Below are positions 58,815 through 64,000 of a stretch of DNA of 64,000 nt, piece after piece (position 1 is the first letter of the stretch; every line of letters starts with the position of its first letter). The stretch spans positions 62,001-126,000 of the forward strand of contig NZ_JHXF01000010.1 in assembly GCF_000621845.1 (NCBI RefSeq), in the 5' to 3' direction. This DNA comes from Ruminococcus flavefaciens MA2007. Lineage in GTDB: Bacteria > Bacillota > Clostridia > Oscillospirales > Ruminococcaceae. The notes beneath the pieces are model-generated. The model worked only from the letters and a program-made list of their open reading frames with translations, ran no database searches and was not told the origin of the DNA. A program made the translations under genes and the position numbers.

Positions 58815-59600
58815 ATGGATTCAATCAAAAAATATGTAGCAGAAGTTATAGGTACATTCGTACTTGTTCTTCTTGGCTGCGGTACGGCAATGCTGGTAGG
58901 CTGTGACGCAAAGAACGGCGGGGGATATATCCTGACTGCTCTTGCATTTGGTCTTGTTATTGTCGGTATGGCTTACTGCGTGGGAAATATTTCTGGCTGT
59001 CATATCAATCCGGCGGTTTCTCTTGCAGTTTTAGTAAGCGGAGGAATGACATTCACTGATTTTGTAGGCTATGTTGTTTCACAGTGTCTGGGAGCAATCG
59101 CAGGTGCTGGAACATTAAAGCTTATTTTTGACCTTGGAAATGTTACCGATATGACCGGCGGATATGGTGCAAACGGTCTTGCAGGCGTAAACGGAAACGC
59201 CGGCGCCGGTGTCATTGTAGAGATAGTTCTTACATTTATTTTTGTACTCACTATTCTCGGTGTTACATCTAAGAATGCTAAGCACGGTTCATTCGGCGGA
59301 CTTATAATCGGTCTTACACTTACACTGGTTCACATCTTCGGAATCGGTCTTACAGGTACATCTGTAAATCCTGCAAGAAGCCTTGGACCTGCAATTTTAG
59401 CTGGCGGAGATGCTCTCAATGATCTCTGGGTATTTATTGTCGGACCATTTGTTGGTGCTTCAATTGCTGCTGTAGTTTATAAATGTCTTGAGCCTGCTGC
59501 AAAGGCTGCTCCTGCACCTGTTGAAAAGGTCGCTGCTACAAGTAAAAACGCTTCTACAGCTAAGCCTGCAAACCACAACAATAAAAAGAAGAAAAAGTAA
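58815..59600 (+). CDS. aqpZ: Aquaporin Z-type water channel
   Basis: The 261-residue MIP-family channel has six helices and both NPA motifs (HINPAVS near 63 and TSVNPARS near 182). The selectivity filter positions read Phe in LAFGL, His in LVHIFG, Thr in LTGTS and Arg in NPAR, the same set as water-selective AqpZ and unlike the glycerol channel GlpF. A Lys/Ala-rich tail of about 35 residues (KAAPAPVEKV, ending in poly-Lys) is longer than in AqpZ and stays in the cytoplasm. AAGGAGG precedes ATG; promoter and terminator make it monocistronic. The water specificity is a prediction from the filter. Confidence 0.93.
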   Translation: MDSIKKYVAEVIGTFVLVLLGCGTAMLVGCDAKNGGGYILTALAFGLVIVGMAYCVGNISGCHINPAVSLAVLVSGGMTFTDFVGYVVSQCLGAIAGAGTLKLIFDLGNVTDMTGGYGANGLAGVNGNAGAGVIVEIVLTFIFVLTILGVTSKNAKHGSFGGLIIGLTLTLVHIFGIGLTGTSVNPARSLGPAILAGGDALNDLWVFIVGPFVGASIAAVVYKCLEPAAKAAPAPVEKVAATSKNASTAKPANHNNKKKKK

Positions 59601-59605
59601 TTTCA

Positions 59606-59636
59606 AAAAGCTCCCATATCGGGAGCTTTTCTTTTT
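59606..59636 (+). terminator. Terminator of aqpZ
   Basis: Stem aaaagctccc / gggagctttt with a 5-base loop is followed by c and five T. Confidence 0.85.
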
Positions 59637-59647
59637 GACGTGAAATC

Positions 59648-59676
59648 TTGAATTTCGTGCAGAGAAGTGATATAAT
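59648..59676 (+). promoter_or_regulatory. Promoter of the NUDIX-xer gene pair
   Basis: TTGAAT (59648-59653) and TATAAT (59671-59676) are 17 bp apart. Confidence 0.7.
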
Positions 59677-59697
59677 AACAATAATGAATTATAAGGC

Positions 59698-59731
59698 AAA
59701 GTTTCACCAAATCAAAGTTTGGCGAAACTTT
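59698..59731 (+). promoter_or_regulatory. Inverted repeat in the leader of the NUDIX-xer pair
   Basis: aaagtttc-a-ccaaa (59698-59711) pairs with tttgg-c-gaaacttt (59718-59731), leaving one mismatch and a 6-base loop. It lies just downstream of the predicted start site. It has no T run, so it is either an operator or an RNA hairpin affecting initiation. Confidence 0.45.
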
Positions 59732-59755
59732 GTAAATAAAAATGAGGTTGGATTT

Positions 59756-60271
59756 ATGAAACAGCTTTTTAAAATAGATCTGAAAGATTATGATGAAAGC
59801 TATAGTCGCTTCAAACGTCCGTCTGTAAGAGGCATAATTATTACTGATAATAAGGTCGCAATGGTTTACAGCCATAAATATGACTATTATAAATTTCCGG
59901 GCGGCGGAATTGAAAATGATGAAGATCACATTGAAACACTTAAACGCGAAGTTCTTGAAGAAACCGGTTTAACTGTTCTTGATGATTCAATTCGTGAGCT
60001 TGGCTCTGTGGTTCGTATTCAGAAAAGCCGATTTGCTGAAAATGAGATTTTTGAACAGGAAAACTTTTATTATCTGTGTGATGTTGAAGCTTCTGTAAAA
60101 ACGCAGTCTTTGGATGAATATGAACTTGATGAAGGCTTTACGCTGAGATTCGTTTCACCTAAAGACGCTATTCTAACAAACAGAACCCACGATCACGGCG
60201 ATTATGACCTTATACTTATTGAACGTGAAGCACGTGTTCTTGAATATCTTATTGAGAATGATTATTTATGA
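59756..60271 (+). CDS. NUDIX hydrolase
   Basis: The 171-residue protein has the NUDIX box FPGGGIENDEDHIETLKREVLEETGL, given in parts as GGGIE-x7-LKREVLEETG (about 49-72). The preceding strand (RGIIITDNKVAMVYSHKYDYYKFP) matches the family. The substrate is unknown. ATG 59756 has GAGG eight bases upstream; the frame runs upstream through the leader hairpin without a ribosome site. The stop overlaps the start of the recombinase gene by four bases (ATGA), so the two are translationally coupled. Confidence 0.86.
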   Translation: MKQLFKIDLKDYDESYSRFKRPSVRGIIITDNKVAMVYSHKYDYYKFPGGGIENDEDHIETLKREVLEETGLTVLDDSIRELGSVVRIQKSRFAENEIFEQENFYYLCDVEASVKTQSLDEYELDEGFTLRFVSPKDAILTNRTHDHGDYDLILIEREARVLEYLIENDYL

Positions 60272-61257
60272 AAAATTTAAACAATAACTCAAATCCCGAA
60301 TTCTTAAATGAATATCTTGTGCATATCAAGGTAGTTCAGCTTCTTGCGCAGCGTACTATTGAGGAGTATTACACGGATATAAGGCTTTTTCTCAGATATA
60401 TCCATGAAAGCAATATTAATACAGGAAAAGATATTGAGGACATTGATATAAGTGATATGTCTGTTGCTGAGCTGCAAAAAATATCTGTTTCCGATATATA
60501 TAACTTTATTTTTTATGCTTCAGATGAACGTCAGAATAAGGACAGAGCACGTTACAGGAAGATATCTTCTTTGAGAAGCTTCTTTAAGTATCTCGAAAAG
60601 GTAGCTCATATTATCAAGGAAAATCCTACAAAAGACCTTGATGTTCCTACTCCTAAGTCTTCCCTGCCGAAGTTTCTTTCTCTTAATGAGAGCATGAGAC
60701 TTCTTGAAACAGCTGATTCTGCTGATTCAAAACGTGATTACTGTATAATAACCTTATTTTTAAACTGTGGAATGCGTTTAAGTGAGCTTGTTGGCATTAA
60801 TATTAAAGATATTGATTTCTATGAGAATCGTTTAAAGGTTCTCGGAAAGCGCAGCAAAGAGCGTATGGTTTACCTCAATGAAGCATGTGTTGATGCGCTT
60901 CAGAAGTATCTTGCTATAAGGAAAAATAATCCAAAGGCTGCCGACGAGCCTGCGCTGTTTATAAGCAACCAGAACCGCAGGATATCCAAGCGCAGAGTTC
61001 AGCAGATAGTTGAAGATATGATACAGAAAGCCGAGCTTGACGGCAAGGGTATTACTACTCATAAGCTGAGGCATACTGCGGCAACTCTTATGTATCAGTA
61101 CGGTGACGCCGATGTGCTTACGCTTAAAGAGCTACTTGGTCACGCAAGTATATCCACGACAGAGATATATACTCATCTTAATGATGAAAATGTAAGAAAT
61201 GCTATTGAAAGCAATCCGCTCTCTAAAGTTAAATCCGATAAATCTGATGACAAATAA
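60268..61257 (+). CDS. XerC/XerD-type tyrosine recombinase
   Basis: The 329-residue recombinase has an N-terminal SAM-like core-binding domain (about 10-125) and a catalytic domain. Its catalytic residues are Arg in CGMRLSEL, Lys in VLGKRSKER, His-x-x-Arg in THKLRHTAAT, His in LLGHASI and the nucleophile Tyr in TEIYTHL. The set matches XerC/XerD, which resolve chromosome dimers at dif. No dif-like site, integrase-associated genes or tRNA-adjacent insertion boundary is evident; the nearest tRNA is intact 1.6 kb upstream. It overlaps the NUDIX gene and is followed by a promoter for asnB. It could be a housekeeping Xer or a phase-variation invertase. Confidence 0.9.
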   Translation: MKNLNNNSNPEFLNEYLVHIKVVQLLAQRTIEEYYTDIRLFLRYIHESNINTGKDIEDIDISDMSVAELQKISVSDIYNFIFYASDERQNKDRARYRKISSLRSFFKYLEKVAHIIKENPTKDLDVPTPKSSLPKFLSLNESMRLLETADSADSKRDYCIITLFLNCGMRLSELVGINIKDIDFYENRLKVLGKRSKERMVYLNEACVDALQKYLAIRKNNPKAADEPALFISNQNRRISKRRVQQIVEDMIQKAELDGKGITTHKLRHTAATLMYQYGDADVLTLKELLGHASISTTEIYTHLNDENVRNAIESNPLSKVKSDKSDDK

Positions 61258-61282
61258 TATCTTCTAATTTAAAACTTTAGTG

Positions 61283-61311
61283 TTGCAAAATCTATTAATT
61301 TGTAGTATAAT
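61283..61311 (+). promoter_or_regulatory. Promoter of asnB
   Basis: TTGCAA (61283-61288) and TATAAT (61306-61311) with 17-bp spacing, 44 bases before the ATG. Confidence 0.75.
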
Positions 61312-61355
61312 ATTTTGGGAGATTTAATCGATAGATAATCGGAGGTCACGTATAT

Positions 61356-63227
61356 ATGTGCGGAATCGTAGGTTTTATGAATAATATTGACAATTCAAAC
61401 GACGTTCTTGAAAAAATGATGGACCGTATAAGGCATCGTGGTCCTGACGCTGAGGGCAAATATATAGATGAGAATATTGCGCTCGGTCATCGCAGACTTA
61501 GTATCATAGATGTAAGCTCCAGCGGCGACCAGCCGATTTTTAACGAGGATTCTTCGCTGGTTATCGTTTTTAACGGAGAGATATATAATTATAAGGACAT
61601 TCGTCAGGAGCTTGTTGACGCAGGTCATACATTCAAGACAAATACAGATACCGAGGTACTTATCCACGGCTATGAGGAGTTTGGCGAAAAGCTTCTCAAC
61701 AAGCTGAGAGGTATGTTTTCCTTTGTTATCTGGGATAAAAACAAAAATGAGCTCTTCGGCGCACGCGATTTCTTCGGTATCAAGCCTATGTACTACGCTA
61801 ATATGAACGGAGTTTTCATGTTTGGTTCTGAGATCAAGAGCTTTTTAGAACACCCAAAATTCACAAAAGAGCTCAATACTGCCGCACTTGAGAACTATCT
61901 CACCTTCCAGTTCTCCCCTACTTACGAAACATTTTTTAAAAATGTTTACAAGCTCCCACCTGCACATTATTTCAAATTAAAGGACGGACACTTTGAAGCT
62001 AAACGCTACTGGGACGTTCATTTCAACGCAGATGAAAAGCCAACTCTCGATGAATGGGTAAACAGGATATCAGATACATTCCACAACTCGGTTGAAGCAC
62101 ATAAAATCGCAGATGTTGAAGTTGGCTCATTCCTTTCAAGCGGCGTAGATTCAAGCTATGTAGCGGCTATTGCAGATGTTGACAAGACCTTTACCGTTGG
62201 CTTCGGTACTGACGAAAAGTATAATGAGATAGGCTGGGCTAAGAACTTCTCCAAGGCTATCGGCAAGGAAAATACCAGCAAGGTCATCACTCCCGAGGAA
62301 TACTGGGATAACCTATCAATGATACAGTATCACATGGACGAACCGCTTGCAGATCCCTCTGCAATTGCTCTTTATTTCGTATGTAATATCGCTTCAGAAA
62401 AGCTGAAAGTTGTTCTTTCGGGTGAGGGTGCAGACGAGATATTCGGCGGATATAATGTCTACAGCGATCCGAACGGAACCGTTTATGACAAGCTGCCGAG
62501 AGCTGTAAAGCGCGGCATAGGTGCTGTAGCGTCAAAACTGCCTGCAAAGCGCGGTGTTAATTTCTTTGTCCGCAAGGGCAAGGACGTTGAGGAGCGCTTT
62601 ATCGGCAATGCCTATATGTTCAAGCCCGAGGAGAGAAAGTCTCTTCTGAAAATAACTACAGACGCTCCTGATCCGACAGTTATTACGAAGCCATTTTATG
62701 CTAATGTAAAGGATAAGGACGACGTTACAAAAATGCAGTATCTTGATCTGCATATGTGGATGGCCGGGGATATACTTCTTAAAGCTGATAAAATGAGTAT
62801 GGCTAATTCACTGGAGCTTCGCGTTCCGTTCCTTGACAAAGAGGTAATGGCTTTAGCTGAGAAGATCCCTACAAAATACCGCGTTACTCACGATAAGGGC
62901 ACTGACGAGACCAAGTATATCACCAAATATGCTATGCGTCTTGCCGCAAAGAAGGATACTCCCGAGCAGACTGCCAAAACTGCGGCAAAGAAGAAGCTTG
63001 GATTCCCTGTGCCTATAAGAGTATGGCTTAAAGAAGACAAGTACTACGAGCTTGTAAAGAGCTATTTTGAAAGCGACAGTTCTAAGGAGTTTTTCAATAC
63101 CGCTCCCCTGCTGAAGCTTCTTGACGACCACCGTGAGGGAAAGGCTGATAACAGCCGAAAGATATGGACTGTGTTTATATTCCTCATCTGGTACAAGGTC
63201 TATTTTGAAAATAACGGAAAATACTGA
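61356..63227 (+). CDS. asnB: Asparagine synthase (glutamine-hydrolysing)
   Basis: This 623-residue enzyme makes asparagine from aspartate, ATP and glutamine. The nucleophile Cys2 opens the glutaminase domain (MCGIVGF), followed by RHRGPDAEG, HRRLSIID and FNGEIYN. The synthetase domain has the ATP loop SSGVDSSYVAA near residue 257, and LSGEGADEIFGGY and SLELRVPFLD further on. GGAGGT lies nine bases before ATG. Its own promoter is visible and no T-box is seen. An HD hydrolase gene follows after 14 bases. Confidence 0.95.
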   Translation: MCGIVGFMNNIDNSNDVLEKMMDRIRHRGPDAEGKYIDENIALGHRRLSIIDVSSSGDQPIFNEDSSLVIVFNGEIYNYKDIRQELVDAGHTFKTNTDTEVLIHGYEEFGEKLLNKLRGMFSFVIWDKNKNELFGARDFFGIKPMYYANMNGVFMFGSEIKSFLEHPKFTKELNTAALENYLTFQFSPTYETFFKNVYKLPPAHYFKLKDGHFEAKRYWDVHFNADEKPTLDEWVNRISDTFHNSVEAHKIADVEVGSFLSSGVDSSYVAAIADVDKTFTVGFGTDEKYNEIGWAKNFSKAIGKENTSKVITPEEYWDNLSMIQYHMDEPLADPSAIALYFVCNIASEKLKVVLSGEGADEIFGGYNVYSDPNGTVYDKLPRAVKRGIGAVASKLPAKRGVNFFVRKGKDVEERFIGNAYMFKPEERKSLLKITTDAPDPTVITKPFYANVKDKDDVTKMQYLDLHMWMAGDILLKADKMSMANSLELRVPFLDKEVMALAEKIPTKYRVTHDKGTDETKYITKYAMRLAAKKDTPEQTAKTAAKKKLGFPVPIRVWLKEDKYYELVKSYFESDSSKEFFNTAPLLKLLDDHREGKADNSRKIWTVFIFLIWYKVYFENNGKY

Positions 63228-63241
63228 TAAACGGAGATAAT

Positions 63242-63910
63242 ATGGCAAGTAAGGTTACCTATAAGTACATTAAACAGAACCCTGATATAATGGAATATAT
63301 CCGCAGAGCTGACAATGCGCTTGAAGCTCTCGGATATACCGAGCATTCATTTCCACACGTTGAGCGTGTGGCTCATACCTCAGCGCTTATACTTGAAACT
63401 CTCGGATACGACGAGAGGACAGTGGAGCTGGCTAAGATAGCCTCCATAATGCATGATATCGGCAATGTTATAAACCGTGTCGACCACGCACAGAGCGGAG
63501 CTGTAATGGCTTTCAGGCTTCTTGATAATCTCAGTATGCCTGCTGACGAGATATGTTCGATAATCTCGGCTATAGGCAATCACGATGAAGGCACAGGACA
63601 GCCGCTGGACGCTATTTCCGCGGCTATGATAATCGGTGATAAGACTGACGTGCGCAGAAGCCGTGTCCGCAATACAGACCTGCTCACATTCGATATCCAT
63701 GATCGAGTAAACTATGCTGTTGTACAGTCGGCTGTAAAATTCAACGATGACAAATCTTCAATAATCCTTGAGCTTCAGATAGATACTGAAATATCCTCTG
63801 TTCTTGAATATTTTGAGATATTTATGAAGCGTATGCTCCTTTGCAGGAGAGCTTCCGAGTTCCTCGGAGTTCAGTTTGAAATGATAATAAATGACAGTAA
63901 AATACTGTAA
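63242..63910 (+). CDS. HD-domain phosphohydrolase
   Basis: The 222-residue protein has an HD domain: His in SFPHVERV, the HD pair in IMHDIGNV near residue 76, a further His in DHAQSG and GNHDEG, and an Asp in IIGDKTDVRRS. Such proteins hydrolyse phosphate esters or nucleotides with metal ions; the substrate is unknown. The last 60 residues form a separate helical/beta segment. A GGAG ribosome site precedes ATG, 14 bases after asnB. The next gene starts 22 bases later, so asnB, this gene and the next probably form one transcript. Confidence 0.85.
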   Translation: MASKVTYKYIKQNPDIMEYIRRADNALEALGYTEHSFPHVERVAHTSALILETLGYDERTVELAKIASIMHDIGNVINRVDHAQSGAVMAFRLLDNLSMPADEICSIISAIGNHDEGTGQPLDAISAAMIIGDKTDVRRSRVRNTDLLTFDIHDRVNYAVVQSAVKFNDDKSSIILELQIDTEISSVLEYFEIFMKRMLLCRRASEFLGVQFEMIINDSKIL

Positions 63911-63932
63911 AAATATAACGGAGGTACAAAAT

Positions 63933-64000
63933 ATGATTTCGGAATATCAGCATCTTATTGACCTGAACGATTATCCTGTTTCATGGTGGAAAAAGGTGGT
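63933..64000 (+). CDS. pyrB: Start of a probable aspartate carbamoyltransferase gene, cut by the window end
   Basis: Only 22 codons are present: a GGAGG ribosome site, ATG and a beginning with HLIDLNDYPVSWWKKVV. This resembles the N-terminal strand-helix segment of carbamoyltransferases (LIDLNDxSxxxW), most likely PyrB of pyrimidine synthesis. Ornithine carbamoyltransferase has a similar start and cannot be excluded on so short a piece. Confidence 0.4.
   Translation, partial: MISEYQHLIDLNDYPVSWWKKV

Noticed and set aside
60268..61257. Integrated element around the Xer recombinase and tRNA-Pro
   Set aside because: The tRNA is complete with its own terminator, no duplicated tRNA end is seen downstream, and the flanking genes (aqpZ, asnB) are ordinary chromosomal genes.

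Overview
The window looks like a chromosomal stretch from a fibrolytic Ruminococcus (Oscillospiraceae, Firmicutes), closest in style to R. flavefaciens, R. champanellensis or R. albus. The evidence is moderately low GC, strong GGAGG ribosome sites, consensus sigma-A promoters with 17-bp spacers, and three secreted proteins carrying dockerin modules: a GH43 arabinanase-type enzyme, a GH9 cellulase and an orphan dockerin protein. A complete V-type ATPase operon fits the same group. The species call is inference; no rRNA or other decisive marker is present. I saw no insertion sequences, prophage or CRISPR array.

Layout. 1-3.4 kb: the end of a clostripain-like protein and a convergent GH43-ricin-dockerin gene. 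3.4-10 kb: a DMT exporter, a tiny lipoprotein, an OmpR-type two-component system and a linked FtsX-type ABC transporter. 10-17.6 kb: a ThrE-type exporter, a NarL-type two-component system, a large polytopic membrane protein with a striking three-site operator array, and a truncated acyl-AMP ligase. 17.9-23.3 kb: a CapD-like nucleotide-sugar dehydratase, the GH9 cellulase and a YerC/TrpR-like regulator. 23.7-34.7 kb: housekeeping genes (lon-engB-lysA, a radical SAM protein, a shikimate-kinase-like protein, a MinD-like ATPase with a methylglyoxal-synthase-like protein, hisS-aspS-NUDIX). 34.7-43.4 kb: the nine-gene V-ATPase operon. 43.4-46.2 kb: rpsO-pnp with structured leaders. 46.3-49.8 kb: PH-domain and FkbM proteins, then a GntR-ABC cassette. 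49.8-56 kb: an orphan piece resembling the C-terminus of the BREX methyltransferase PglX, then hom with an ACT regulator, rarA, VOC, DUF3795 and glyA. 56-58.4 kb: a four-gene operon around the third dockerin protein. 58.5-64 kb: tRNA-Pro, aquaporin Z, NUDIX-Xer, asnB, an HD hydrolase and the first codons of a probable pyrB.

How the genes work together. The dockerin enzymes would be secreted and docked on a cohesin scaffold outside this window to degrade plant wall arabinan and cellulose. Two sensor systems sit beside probable targets: the OmpR pair with its ABC exporter, and the NarL pair with a membrane-protein promoter carrying three 7-2-7 inverted repeats at 21-bp intervals. The V-ATPase proteolipid keeps the sodium-ligand residues known from Enterococcus hirae, suggesting sodium bioenergetics. 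The observations most worth a second look are the orphan PglX-like C-terminus, the methylglyoxal-synthase-like protein lacking catalytic residues beside an atypical MinD, the 21-bp-phased operator array, and the dockerin operon.
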